Notes: generated by a model not told the origin, from the letters alone. A DNA stretch of 60,900 nt from Fictibacillus sp. FJAT-27399 (GCF_001510655.1 NZ_LMVC01000002.1:45609-106508), one strand, 5' to 3'; shown: positions 8,325 through 16,436, counted from the first letter of the stretch. Numbers and translations: made by a program.

Positions 8325-8430
8325 CGGTTCGAGAATAAAAGGAGTGATTTTGCGAATATACAGGCTTGTTTTAAGAATAAATGACTAGTTTTCGAGAATA
8401 AAACTCCATCTTTTAAGAATAGCTGACCTT
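8325..8430. repeat. Five-unit degenerate tandem array, period 20-22 bp
   Basis: Units start near 8325, 8348, 8369, 8389 and 8411. They share the core TTTTNNGAATA, with alternating variants TTCGAGAATAAAA and TTTTAAGAATA. The array fills much of the 353-bp gap between swrC and the NERD gene. Apart from the swrC terminator I see nothing else there; the ORF at 8182-8388 is spurious. The period matches the different-sequence array at 39876-39968. Confidence 0.55.
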
Positions 8431-8515
8431 CATCAACTTGTTATCTTCCACCATCGATTTCTAAATTGTAAAATATGTAAAACAGCCACCCCGAAAACCA
8501 AGAAGGAGTGATCAA

Positions 8516-9484
8516 ATGATTGTAAAGACACGGAGCGTTCCGCTGTCCATTCAAAAATTACAGGCTTTGTTACGAAGATTACCGAAAAATCATCAGAAAA
8601 TCCCCATTATTCAGGAAGATTTAGCAAAAAAGATGGCTGGTTACAGAGGAGAGTACTCTATAGACTATCCTCTAAGTTTTGTTCCCTCGAAAGACTACTC
8701 AATTTTACATGACATCCGTCTTCCTTTTAAAGAATACTTCTTTCAAATTGACACACTGATCCTATCACAGCGTTTCATCCTCATTTTAGAAGTGAAGAAC
8801 ATTGCAGGAAAGCTTTACTTTGATCAGGATTTCCACCAGCTTATCCGGACATTGGACGGAAAAGAGGAAGGGTTTCCAGATCCGATTCTTCAAATAAGGA
8901 GACATGAATTTCAGATGAAGGCCTGGCTTGAAAAGCATAAGTTCCCAGAGCTGCCAATGGAATCACTAGTCGTAATCAGTAACCCCTATTCTCAAATTCA
9001 AATCTCCCCTGAACATAAGCATCTTCATAAAATTATTCTTCATCGTGAGGCCTTGTCTTCCAAGATTTCTAAGATAGACCACCTTCACAAAAAAGAAATA
9101 CTCACAGAAAAACTGTTAAAGAAAATAATCCGTCTACTAATGAAACAGCATCGTGAATCTAATTCTTCGATACTGGATCAGTTCGGTATTAAGAGGCACG
9201 AGCTTCAAAAAGGTGTACAGTGTATGGATTGCAATCATCTCGCCATGCAAAGGAAGCATGGAAGCTGGTTTTGTCCAAATTGCTATTATAAATGCAAAAA
9301 TGCACATATTGAGGCTCTTAAGGATTACTGCTATCTAATTAACTCTACCATTACAAATCAAGAAGCAAGGGATTTTCTCCTGTTGTCCTCGTTAGATGTT
9401 ACTACTCGAATACTCCGTTCTACAGCTACTAAGTTTGATGGCGTGTACAAATCAACTCTCTACCATCTCACCTTCGAAGACTAG
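8516..9484 (+). CDS. NERD domain protein with C-terminal zinc ribbon
   Basis: The protein has 322 residues. An N-terminal nuclease-related domain covers about residues 35-150: YRGEYSIDYPL, FFQIDTLILSQRFILILEVK. The D...ExK pattern is the restriction-endonuclease-like core. A zinc ribbon near residues 236-262 has C-x2-C (CMDC) and C-x2-C (CPNC). The last ~60 residues resemble a small helical DNA-binding unit (TNQEARDFLLLSSLDVTTRI). A DNA-processing role is inferred from the fold only. AAGGAGTG precedes the ATG. It stands alone. Confidence 0.75.
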   Translation: MIVKTRSVPLSIQKLQALLRRLPKNHQKIPIIQEDLAKKMAGYRGEYSIDYPLSFVPSKDYSILHDIRLPFKEYFFQIDTLILSQRFILILEVKNIAGKLYFDQDFHQLIRTLDGKEEGFPDPILQIRRHEFQMKAWLEKHKFPELPMESLVVISNPYSQIQISPEHKHLHKIILHREALSSKISKIDHLHKKEILTEKLLKKIIRLLMKQHRESNSSILDQFGIKRHELQKGVQCMDCNHLAMQRKHGSWFCPNCYYKCKNAHIEALKDYCYLINSTITNQEARDFLLLSSLDVTTRILRSTATKFDGVYKSTLYHLTFED

Positions 9485-9564
9485 CCCCAACCCCTGCATC
9501 ATTTCCCTTTTTCCTCACAATCCCGTATACTCAGATATTAAAAAGACAGAGGAGAATGGAGAGC

Positions 9565-10446
9565 ATGCAAAAGAGTGAACCCGTACTAAACAGCAACAAA
9601 GGAAGGCTGCTGGTCAGCTGTCCGGACAAGCCGGGAATTGTGGCGGCCGTTTCGCAGTTTTTATATAGCCAGGGAGCGAATATCGTGGAATCCAATCAAT
9701 ATTCGACGGATCCGGCGGGCGGCACATTTTTTATGCGTATCGAGTTTGAATGTGAAGATTTGGGCGAAAACGCTCCAAATCTAAAAGAGGCTTTCACCGC
9801 AATTGCCGAAAATTTCGAAATGGACTGGCGCTTCTCGCTGGTATCCCAACTGAAGAAGACGGCTATCTTTGTTTCAAAAGAACCACACTGTCTGCTCGAG
9901 CTGTTGTGGGAGTATCAGAGCGGAGAACTCGACGCGGAAATTGCCCTTGTGGTCAGCAATCATGAGGATTCAAGAACGCTTGTCGAATCGCTCGGGATAC
10001 CCTACCATTACATACCGGCCAACAAGGACATCCGTAAAGAAGTGGAAGAGAAACAGCTGCAGCTTTTGGAAGAGTATCAAATTGAGCTTATCGTCCTCGC
10101 ACGTTACATGCAGATTTTGACGCCGGATTTTGTATCGAAGCACCCAAACCGAATCATCAATATTCATCACTCCTTCCTGCCGGCGTTTATTGGTGCCAAG
10201 CCGTATGAACGGGCGTACGGAAGGGGAGTGAAGCTGATTGGTGCGACCTCTCACTATGTGACCAACGATTTGGACGAAGGTCCAATCATTGAGCAGGGAG
10301 TGGAGCGGGTCAGCCATCATCATAATGCGGAGGATCTGAAAAGAATCGGCAGTTCCGTTGAGCGCAGTGTACTTGCCCGGGCGGTAAACTGGCATCTGCA
10401 GGACCGGGTGATTGTTCACGAAAACAAGACGATTGTTTTTCATTAA
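9565..10446 (+). CDS. purU: Formyltetrahydrofolate deformylase
   Basis: The enzyme hydrolyses 10-formyl-THF to THF and formate, balancing the one-carbon pool. It has an N-terminal ACT domain (residues ~10-90, LLVSCPDKPGIVAAVSQFLY) and a formyltransferase-like catalytic domain with NIHHSFLPAFIGAKPYERAY and the hydrolysis-competent GATSHYVTNDLDEGPII. The Asn/His/Asp catalytic set is present. Length 293 is normal. The ATG at 9565 is preferred because GAGGAG lies 10 bases upstream; the in-frame ATG at 9556 is only 1-2 bases from it. Monocistronic. Formate and one-carbon control also touches the formaldehyde genes at 22-26 kb. Confidence 0.93.
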   Translation: MQKSEPVLNSNKGRLLVSCPDKPGIVAAVSQFLYSQGANIVESNQYSTDPAGGTFFMRIEFECEDLGENAPNLKEAFTAIAENFEMDWRFSLVSQLKKTAIFVSKEPHCLLELLWEYQSGELDAEIALVVSNHEDSRTLVESLGIPYHYIPANKDIRKEVEEKQLQLLEEYQIELIVLARYMQILTPDFVSKHPNRIINIHHSFLPAFIGAKPYERAYGRGVKLIGATSHYVTNDLDEGPIIEQGVERVSHHHNAEDLKRIGSSVERSVLARAVNWHLQDRVIVHENKTIVFH

Positions 10447-10544
10447 TTCGAAATTATTTTTAAAATAAAACTTTTTGTCCCTCCATTGTAAAAAGAATGT
10501 TGATATATTAAAATGACCTTTATTCCTAAAAATTAAAATAGTAT

Positions 10545-10618
10545 CCTTGTATAATATCAGTACAATCAATCGGTCTGATAGTTTCTACCTGGCAGCCGTC
10601 AAATGCCGGACTACAGGG
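10545..10618 (+). promoter_or_regulatory. Purine riboswitch aptamer, guanine/hypoxanthine type
   Basis: P1 pairs CCTTGTA (10545) with TACAGGG (10612-10618). The signature core is present: TATAAT after P1, AGTTTCTACC in J2/3, a GGCA/TGCC P3, and GACTA before P1. The base that selects the ligand is C (GACTA rather than GATTA), which predicts guanine or hypoxanthine. P2 is ATCAG/CTGAT. The two kissing loops deviate from consensus: L3 reads CCGTCAAA rather than CCGTAAA, and L2 lacks the usual ATATGG. It precedes a nucleoside transporter, as in B. subtilis nupG. I do not see an obvious poly-U terminator in the 180 bases between the aptamer and the gene. Confidence 0.88.
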
Positions 10619-10802
10619 AAGCGTGAAATTAAAAAGAGTCTCAGTCTCAACACGGAGCAAGACCGATCACTTTTCCGGACTATACTCTGCTGTATGACAA
10701 CGTGTATTGCTCTTATTTTCATGCTTTCTGTCCAATTTGACTGAAAGCAGGGAAATAAGGGCATTTTATATACGGAAAAACATACAACGGGAGTGGTTGG
10801 AC

Positions 10803-11996
10803 TTGTATTTTTTGATGAATCTGTTAGGTGTGCTGGTAGTGCTCGGAGTCGTTTATTTATGTTCTCCGAATCGAAAGAACGTAAAATGGAAATCCATTGG
10901 GATTCTTTTTGCGGTTGAATTGCTCATTACGTGGTTCATGCTTGGTACAAAAATTGGAACAAAAGTGATTGATCAGTTTGCGTCATTTTTTACTTGGCTC
11001 ATTGCCTGTGCAAACGACGGAACGGCCTTTGTATTTCCTTCCGTTATGGCAAATAAGAACATCGATTTCTTCTTTAGTGCTCTTCTTCCTATTATTTTCG
11101 TCGTTACGTTCTTTGATATTCTTTCTTATTTTGGAATCTTAACGTGGATTATCGATAAGGTTGGCTGGGTCATCTCAAAAATTTCAGGGCTGCCGAAGCT
11201 TGAAAGCTTTTTCTCCATCCAGATGATGTTCCTTGGAAATACAGAAGCACTTGCGGTGATCCGCCAGCAGCTGGTCGTGCTCAAACAACACAGGCTGCTG
11301 ACGTTCGGACTGATGAGCATGAGCAGTATCAGCGGTTCCATTATTGGAGCGTATTTGACGATGGTGCCGGCAACATATGTGTTTGCGGCTATTCCTCTCA
11401 ACTGTTTGAATGCCTTGCTGCTAGCAAGCATTCTGCATCCGGTAGACGTGGCAAAAGAGGAAGATATCGTCTATGTTCCGCCAAAAGAAGAGAAGAAGGA
11501 TTTCTTCTCTACGATCTCTAACAGTATGCTTGTCGGGATTCGCATGGTCATTGTCATCCTTGCGATGGTGATCGGTTACGTGGCGCTGACGTCCGCTTTG
11601 AACGGGATCCTTGGATTCTTTATCAATGGACTTACGATTCAAAAAATCTTCTCGCTCATCTTCAGCCCGTTTGCCTTTTTACTAGGGCTTCCGGTTCATG
11701 ATGCAATGTATGTCGCAAAATTGATGGGAATAAAGCTGGCGACCAATGAGTTTGTGGCGATGATGGACTTGAAAAATCAGCTTAAAAACTTGCCTCCGCA
11801 TACGATTGCTGTTGCGACAACGTTCTTAACATCGTTTGCGAACTTCAGTACAGTTGGTATGATCTACGGAACGTACAACTCCATTTTAGGAGAAGAAAAA
11901 TCAACGATCATAGGCAAAAACGTCTGGAAGCTTCTCGTGAGCGGAATGGCCGTATCACTGCTGAGTGCGATGCTTGTCGGATTGTTTGTTTGGTAA
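10803..11996 (+). CDS. nupG: Purine nucleoside transporter (NupC/NupG family)
   Basis: This proton-coupled concentrative nucleoside transporter has 397 residues, the length of B. subtilis NupG, with 8 or more membrane helices. Family features include WFMLGTKIGTKVIDQFASFF, the gate domain with FSIQMMFLGNTEALAVIRQQ and MSSISGSIIGAYLTMVPATY, and the C-terminal FLTSFANFSTVGMIYG. The start is TTG at 10803: GGGAGTGG lies 6 bases upstream, and LYFLMNLLGVL aligns with the NupG N-terminus. The guanine riboswitch 180 bp upstream predicts repression when purines are plentiful. Confidence 0.9.
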   Translation: MYFLMNLLGVLVVLGVVYLCSPNRKNVKWKSIGILFAVELLITWFMLGTKIGTKVIDQFASFFTWLIACANDGTAFVFPSVMANKNIDFFFSALLPIIFVVTFFDILSYFGILTWIIDKVGWVISKISGLPKLESFFSIQMMFLGNTEALAVIRQQLVVLKQHRLLTFGLMSMSSISGSIIGAYLTMVPATYVFAAIPLNCLNALLLASILHPVDVAKEEDIVYVPPKEEKKDFFSTISNSMLVGIRMVIVILAMVIGYVALTSALNGILGFFINGLTIQKIFSLIFSPFAFLLGLPVHDAMYVAKLMGIKLATNEFVAMMDLKNQLKNLPPHTIAVATTFLTSFANFSTVGMIYGTYNSILGEEKSTIIGKNVWKLLVSGMAVSLLSAMLVGLFVW

Positions 11997-12003
11997 TATT
12001 TAT

Positions 12004-12040
12004 AAAACCTTCTGGAAACGCGTTTTCCGGAAGGTTTTTT
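12004..12040 (+). terminator. Terminator of nupG
   Basis: The stem AAAACCTTCTGGAAA / TTTTCCGGAAGGTTTT has loop CGCG and a T-run. Confidence 0.85.
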
Positions 12041-12067
12041 GTTTTGAATTTTTTTACATTAAATTTA

Positions 12068-12102
12068 TTGACATATAACAAACAAAATAATATTATGTTT
12101 GT
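12068..12102 (+). promoter_or_regulatory. SigA promoter with overlapping inverted repeat, upstream of the DUF2087 gene
   Basis: TTGACA (12068-12073), a 17-bp spacer, then TATTAT (12091-12096). The inverted repeat ACAAACA (12078-12084) / TGTTTGT (12096-12102) covers spacer and -10, the expected place for a repressor. A further TGTTTGTAA lies next to the start codon. Because the downstream gene has a LuxR-like HTH, autoregulation is plausible. Confidence 0.65.
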
Positions 12103-12136
12103 AAATAAATAAACTTTTATAGGGGTTGTTTGTAAT

Positions 12137-12889
12137 ATGTCGATATCGGATTTGTTTTGGGAAGCGTCATTGGAAGATTTGAAAAAGGGTTATGTAGAAG
12201 AAGATCATCATTTTGTTTGCCTCTTATGCGGGAACACCATTGAAAAAGGCATCATCTATCCTGAAAATGATGTACTTTACGAAGCGGAAAAATATATGAC
12301 TCTTCATATCGGCTCTGAGCACGGTTCCGTTTTCGAGTACCTGATCGGACTAAATAAAAAACTGACAGGCTTAACCGATCACCAGAACCGGCTTCTCCGG
12401 CTTTTTTATGAAGGGAAAAGCGATGAGGAAATCAAGCAGGAAATGGAGGTTGGCAGCACGTCAACCATCAGGAACCACCGTTTTGTGCTGAAAGAAAAAG
12501 AGCGCCAGGCGAAAATGCTGCTGACGATTATGGAGCTGCTGAAGGAAAAGGATCAGCACGCGCCCCCCATGATCGCACCCCATCAGACAGCGACCATGAT
12601 TGATGATCGGTATAACGTGACAAAAGAAGAGAAGGAGAAGATGGTGAAAAAATACTTTATTGAAGGATCGATGTCATTAAAAACATTTCCGTCAAAAGAA
12701 AAGCAAAAGCTTGTTGTTCTGCGGGAAATCACTTCATTATTTTCTTCAGATACAACGTACACCGAAAAAGACGTCAATGAAATCTTGAAGACGGTTTATC
12801 ATGACTACGTGACGTTGAGAAGATACATGATTGCCTATGGATTTCTGGACAGGAAAGCTGACGGAAGCTCATATTGGCTGAAAAAATAA
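12137..12889 (+). CDS. DUF2087 domain transcriptional regulator
   Basis: The protein has 250 residues. The N-terminal region contains a Cys pair plus His (CLLCG ... HIGSEHG) that may bind zinc. A LuxR-like HTH follows at about residues 78-122 (LTDHQNRLLRLFYEGKSDEE ... STSTIRNHRF). The DUF2087 domain is at the C-terminus (YFIEGSMSLKTFPSKEKQK ... YGFLDRKADGSSYWLKK). DUF2087 proteins are thought to be regulators; no target is known from the sequence. Strong SigA promoter with palindrome upstream. Downstream lie two decayed genes. Confidence 0.75.
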   Translation: MSISDLFWEASLEDLKKGYVEEDHHFVCLLCGNTIEKGIIYPENDVLYEAEKYMTLHIGSEHGSVFEYLIGLNKKLTGLTDHQNRLLRLFYEGKSDEEIKQEMEVGSTSTIRNHRFVLKEKERQAKMLLTIMELLKEKDQHAPPMIAPHQTATMIDDRYNVTKEEKEKMVKKYFIEGSMSLKTFPSKEKQKLVVLREITSLFSSDTTYTEKDVNEILKTVYHDYVTLRRYMIAYGFLDRKADGSSYWLKK

Positions 12890-12909
12890 AACGAAAGAAG
12901 TAATATGTT

Positions 12910-13267
12910 TTGGACAGGAAAAAAGAATTAAAGCAGCAATACATGGAAACAAAGATTGAAGCGGGTGTTTACCTGATCAGGAACACCGCCAATCCCAAAA
13001 ATTTTTGTAGGAAGCACGAGAAACTTAAAATCGATCAATGGGAAAAGATTTGAGCTGGAGCAAGGCAGCAGCATGAACAAGACACTCCAAGAAGAATGGA
13101 ATGAGTTTGGTAAAGACGTCTTTGAATTTAAAGTGCTTGAGGTTCTAGAGAAGAAGGACGATGGATATTTTAATGAGAAAAAAGCACTTGAAAAACTGGA
13201 AGATAAATGGCTGCAGGAGCTTAAGCCGTTTGGAGGCCGGGGATACAATAAGGAGAAACCGCGATGA
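12910..13267 (+). pseudogene. GIY-YIG nuclease family protein, frameshifted
   Basis: From a TTG at 12910 the frame gives DRKKELKQQYMETKIEAGVY, LIRNT, the GIY-YIG opening. It then breaks inside the homopolymer CCAAAAATTTTTG near 12990. Removing one A restores IFVGSTRNLKSINGKRFELE, which joins the second fragment (QGSSMNKTLQEEWNEFGKDV ... GGRGYNKEKPR) in a continuous ~118-residue protein of the type widespread in Bacilli. A single homopolymer insertion could be a real mutation, phase variation or an assembly error. Confidence 0.7.
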
Positions 13268-13661
13268 ATGCGAATGAAGCGATAAAGGAGAATCCTTCAC
13301 AGATGACGGTAATGAAGCCGATGCTCCTGTTTCTCGTACCGCTGCTTTTCAGCAATATTATGCAATCGATCGGGCAGCTGGTCGGGATGATGATTTATCG
13401 GTAGATGGATGGGAGTGGACAGCGTGGCTGCCATCTCTGCTTTTTTTCCATTGTTCTTTTGCTGATTTCTTTTGTGATTGGAATCGGCTCAGGAAGCTCC
13501 ATCCTCATCGGGCAGACTTCTATCTTTCTCAATATACAAGCCTTCAGATCAGAGGAATTTGGATTGGATATCCTGCTGCCTTTATCGCAGGTCTTGCATT
13601 GCAATATGCGTACTACCGGCTTTCATGGAGTAACAAGCAGATTGTCCGTCTGATCGATTAA
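13264..13661 (+). pseudogene. MATE family efflux pump, internally deleted and frameshifted
   Basis: The start (ATG at 13264, overlapping the TGA of the GIY-YIG frame) reads as a MATE N-terminus: MLLFLVPLLFSNIMQSIGQL, VGMMIYR. Frame changes lead to MGVDSVAAISAFFPLFF and then LLISFVIGIGSGSSILIGQ. The sequence next jumps to the far C-terminus of the family: IRGIWIGYPAAFIAGLALQY, AYYRLSWSNKQIVRLID, stop at 13659. About 300 residues are missing, so this is a deletion derivative with a preserved terminator. Confidence 0.8.
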
Positions 13662-13698
13662 CAAAAACCTCTTTGGATGAAACCAAAGAGGTTTTGTT
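13662..13698 (+). terminator. Terminator of the MATE remnant
   Basis: AAAACCTCTTTGG / CCAAAGAGGTTTT stem with a T-rich tail, directly after the stop codon. Confidence 0.8.
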
Positions 13699-13737
13699 TC
13701 GTAGTAGTTAGTGGAATGCTTGTTTCAGGAGGTTTAC

Positions 13738-14346
13738 ATGCAGAATTGGATTACAGACATTATTGAACAATTTGGCTATTTCGGCGTTTTTTTGATGATC
13801 GCCCTTGAAAATATTTTCCCGCCCATTCCCTCTGAAGTCATTCTGACGTTCAGCGGTATGATGACGTCTTTCTCTAAACTCTCGGTGTGGGGAGTCATTC
13901 TGGCAGCGACGGCAGGCTCGGTTTTTGGAGCTGCTGTTCTTTTTAAAGTAGGTACGTATCTCGATGTTCCACGTCTTGAAAAAATTGTAGACCGCTGGGG
14001 AAAAGTCCTGCGGTTAAAAAGAGAAGACATTTATAAAGCAGATTCCTGGTTTGATAAATATGGGTATTGGGCCGTTCTTCTGTGCCGGCTCGTTCCCCTT
14101 ATCCGAAGCCTTATTTCGATTCCGGCGGGGATGTCGGGCATGAGGTTCAGTCTTTTCCTGCTGTTTACGACGATCGGCACACTCGTGTGGAACACGATTC
14201 TCGTTTATGTCGGAGCAGCGTTCGGGCGGAATTGGGAACAGGTCGTTCAGTTCATGGACATCTATTCCAACATCATGTACGCTCTGCTGGCTGCTGGGCT
14301 GTTGGTGTTCGTCCTTTTATTTATGAAAAAAAGAAGAAAGCAATAA
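13738..14346 (+). CDS. DedA family membrane protein
   Basis: The protein has 202 residues with the DedA (SNARE-associated/VTT) signature: ENIFPPIPSEVILTFSG near residue 25, GYWAVLLCRLVPLIRSLISI, PAGMSGM, and 4-5 hydrophobic helices. DedA proteins are membrane transporters or scramblases needed for envelope integrity; some recycle undecaprenyl phosphate. The ATG at 13738 is chosen for its AGGAGG at optimal distance; an in-frame ATG at 13711 has none. Basic C-terminus KKRRKQ. Confidence 0.88.
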   Translation: MQNWITDIIEQFGYFGVFLMIALENIFPPIPSEVILTFSGMMTSFSKLSVWGVILAATAGSVFGAAVLFKVGTYLDVPRLEKIVDRWGKVLRLKREDIYKADSWFDKYGYWAVLLCRLVPLIRSLISIPAGMSGMRFSLFLLFTTIGTLVWNTILVYVGAAFGRNWEQVVQFMDIYSNIMYALLAAGLLVFVLLFMKKRRKQ

Positions 14347-14384
14347 AGCTGTCCGCCATTTGAGCGGACAGCTTGTTTATTTTA
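14347..14384. terminator. Terminator between dedA-like gene and convergent EamA gene
   Basis: AGCTGTCCGC / GCGGACAGCT stem with loop CATTTGA, T-rich on the plus side. It overlaps the last codons of the convergent gene. Confidence 0.75.
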
Positions 14385-15312
14385 TCTTTGCTGCTTCGGG
14401 ATAGACGTGGGACTCTGTTTTTGGATTGAACAGCGAAAGAACTCCAGACGCGGTAAGTACGCCTAAAATTACACATCCGACTCCAAGCAGCTGAGGGTAG
14501 GTGATAGATGTCCCAGTCATGGCGGATATGATCATCGTAACCACAGGAACAAGGTTGAAAAATAGGGAGGTCTTGCCGGCTCCAATTTTTCTGATACCAA
14601 GGTTCCACCATAAATAGCCAAGTACGGTCGTACATATGGCCATAAAAAGAATAGCTCCCCAGCCTCCAAGCGGAATGTGAGGTGTTTCGGCCGGTGGTCT
14701 TGAAAACAAAGAGACAGCAATTAATGCGGCAGCACCGATCAGCATCGGATATGCCGTTGTTTCAAGAGAAGAGCTGTCTTTCACCCATTTCCGTCCCAGC
14801 ACTCCATAGTTTGCCCAGCAGAGGTTTCCTCCCAGGATGATAAGATCTCCTTTAGAAAAGGATAGGCTCATTAACGTTTCCAAGGAGCCTTGCGTGATGA
14901 CTAAAACGACGCCAATAAAGGCAAACCCAGTTCCGGCCATACGCTGTTTTGTCAGTTTTTCTTTTAGCAGGAACAGTGCTAAAACCGACGTCAAAATAGG
15001 GTTGGTGCCCATTATAAGCGCTCCATTAATCGGTGACGTATATTTCAATCCCGTGAAAAACAAAGTGTTAAAGCCGAACACTCCGATGATGCCGAGAGCA
15101 GCATAAGCCGCTAAATTCCGGGATAGCGTTGTTTTCTTCACACCTTCACTAACGATTAAAATCAGAAAAAGCACGATTGCAGCGATACCAAAGCGCCAGG
15201 CGGCTGCCGAGGCCGGTGAAAAATACCCTACTGCATACTTGCCGAGATTAAACGTAGCTCCGGTAAACACCGCAAAACCAAGCAGCATGAGATAGACTGA
15301 GAGATTTTTCAT
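14377..15312 (-). CDS. EamA family (DMT superfamily) transporter
   Basis: This 311-residue protein has ten predicted helices in two EamA halves (YLMLLGFAVFTGATFNLGKY ... and GDLIILGGNLCWANYGVLGR ...). Substrate unknown; relatives export amino acids or metabolites. The start is the ATG at 15312, overlapping the TGA of the merR gene (ATGA), so the two are translationally coupled. A longer frame to 15495 is just merR read in another frame. It is probably induced by the MerR protein when its ligand appears. Confidence 0.85.
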   Translation of the reverse strand: MKNLSVYLMLLGFAVFTGATFNLGKYAVGYFSPASAAAWRFGIAAIVLFLILIVSEGVKKTTLSRNLAAYAALGIIGVFGFNTLFFTGLKYTSPINGALIMGTNPILTSVLALFLLKEKLTKQRMAGTGFAFIGVVLVITQGSLETLMSLSFSKGDLIILGGNLCWANYGVLGRKWVKDSSSLETTAYPMLIGAAALIAVSLFSRPPAETPHIPLGGWGAILFMAICTTVLGYLWWNLGIRKIGAGKTSLFFNLVPVVTMIISAMTGTSITYPQLLGVGCVILGVLTASGVLSLFNPKTESHVYPEAAKIK

Positions 15313-15713
15313 TTCTTCGCTTCCTCTTCCAATAACGTGTGATACGTTTGAAGCTTCTCCCTGGTGACTTCCATAATGGCTTCCAATTCCCGTTTTTTGT
15401 TCTCCATGTTTTTTAGATGTTTTTCTAGGATGTCCACTCTTTTCGTCAGTGTAGGAGCGGGCTTGTAATTGGGATCTTCTTCCAAACTGTCCCAAATGCA
15501 GCCATCCTGTACAAACTCTTTTACCTCTTCCAATGGCATGCCAGTATCCTTCAGGCTTTTTAAAAACTTGATGAACGCAATATCTTTTGCTGAATACAGA
15601 CGCTTATGGCCATTCTTCCTTCCAGGTGCCGGCAGCAAGCCCAGCTTTTCATAGTAACGCAGTGTATAGGCACTGATGCCGGTATCCCGGGCTGCTTCAC
15701 TGATCGTGTACAT
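15309..15713 (-). CDS. MerR family transcriptional regulator
   Basis: The protein has 134 residues: winged HTH at the N-terminus (YTISEAARDTGISAYTLRYY, EKLGLLPAPGRKNGHKRLYS), a conserved FIKFLKSLKDTGMPLEEVKE, then a long dimerisation coiled coil (EKHLKNMENKKRELEAIM). There are no metal-site cysteine pairs near the C-terminus, so it is probably a small-molecule or stress sensor. ATG at 15713 fits GGGATG 9 bases upstream; a TTG two codons earlier is possible. The promoter at 15745-15775 has the long spacer typical of MerR control. Confidence 0.85.
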   Translation of the reverse strand: MYTISEAARDTGISAYTLRYYEKLGLLPAPGRKNGHKRLYSAKDIAFIKFLKSLKDTGMPLEEVKEFVQDGCIWDSLEEDPNYKPAPTLTKRVDILEKHLKNMENKKRELEAIMEVTREKLQTYHTLLEEEAKK

Positions 15714-15744
15714 AACCAATCATCCCTTTCTTTCACTTTCTTAA

Positions 15745-15775
15745 AGCTTACAACTTAGAGCTTGCTCTAAGTCAA
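15745..15775 (-). promoter_or_regulatory. MerR-type promoter/operator
   Basis: On the minus strand: TTGACT, a 19-bp spacer and TAAGCT. ACTTAGAGC and GCTCTAAGT form a perfect 20-bp palindrome at 15753-15772 within the spacer. A 19-bp spacer with a central dyad is the hallmark of promoters that MerR proteins activate by DNA distortion. The core resembles the AGAGCAAGCTCT dyads of Bacillus MerR genes. Confidence 0.85.
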
Positions 15776-15978
15776 TTGGATATTTGGAAAAAAATAAAAA
15801 TAGGCAATGGTTTTGGGGTTGCGAATTTGTGGTAAATTGCTTTGATTAGCCAAATCAGTGTCTCCCGAAATTTTTATTTTGGGTACATATATATTTTTCA
15901 GGTTTACCCCGTAAGATAGCACATAAGGTTTGTTGCAGCAGTAAAAACAAATCACAGATAAAAGAGGGGTCTGGCGAA

Positions 15979-16323
15979 ATGACTGAATTAACGAGGATGA
16001 AGACTGTGCTCGTAACGGGGTATGCGAAAGCGCCGCATGGAAATTATATGTTTGAAGTCTGCAAGACATCGGGCATCGTCATGGAAATTGATACAGAGAC
16101 CAATATGATCGTCAATGCTGAGTTTACGTTTGCCACGGAGCTGGCACGCGATTTTCTGAGAAGGGTCATCGTCAATTATAATTTAGCACAGGGGATCGAC
16201 GGATTGATCCAGAGAATCGAAGACTATTATTATACCCCTTCCACACCTTCCGTCATCATGGCAGTCAAAGCCGCCCATAAACGGTATTTAGAGAAAATGA
16301 GATATTCCCAAGCGGCAACCTGA
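15979..16323 (+). CDS. DUF3870 domain protein
   Basis: This 114-residue protein has the pattern VLVTGYAKAPHGNYMFEVCK, VVMEIDTETNMIVNAEFTFA, TELARDFLRRVIVNYNLAQG, which I recognise as DUF3870. It is usually found beside metabolic operons in Firmicutes and has no established function. AGAGGGG precedes the start. It stands alone here between a merR operon facing away and a two-component system. Confidence 0.7.
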   Translation: MTELTRMKTVLVTGYAKAPHGNYMFEVCKTSGIVMEIDTETNMIVNAEFTFATELARDFLRRVIVNYNLAQGIDGLIQRIEDYYYTPSTPSVIMAVKAAHKRYLEKMRYSQAAT

Positions 16324-16436
16324 TCCTTAAACCTTCAAACCTATTAAATGGGTGGCGATCTGTACTGATCGGCTGTGTAATCATGTTTATTGTTCTGGGC
16401 ATTTCAGAATTTCAGAGTTTGTTTTAAATAGAGTAG

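Noticed and set aside
8182-8388. 68-residue ORF after swrC
   Set aside because: Starts inside the terminator hairpin and runs through the tandem array.
8325-8430. CRISPR-like array
   Set aside because: Units are degenerate and only ~21 bp apart with no spacer/repeat distinction; no cas genes.
10547-10744. 65-residue ORF in the nupG leader
   Set aside because: It coincides with the riboswitch aptamer; no Shine-Dalgarno.
15773-15978. Possible riboswitch or T-box before the DUF3870 gene
   Set aside because: No conserved aptamer or T-box core found; only A/T-rich sequence.
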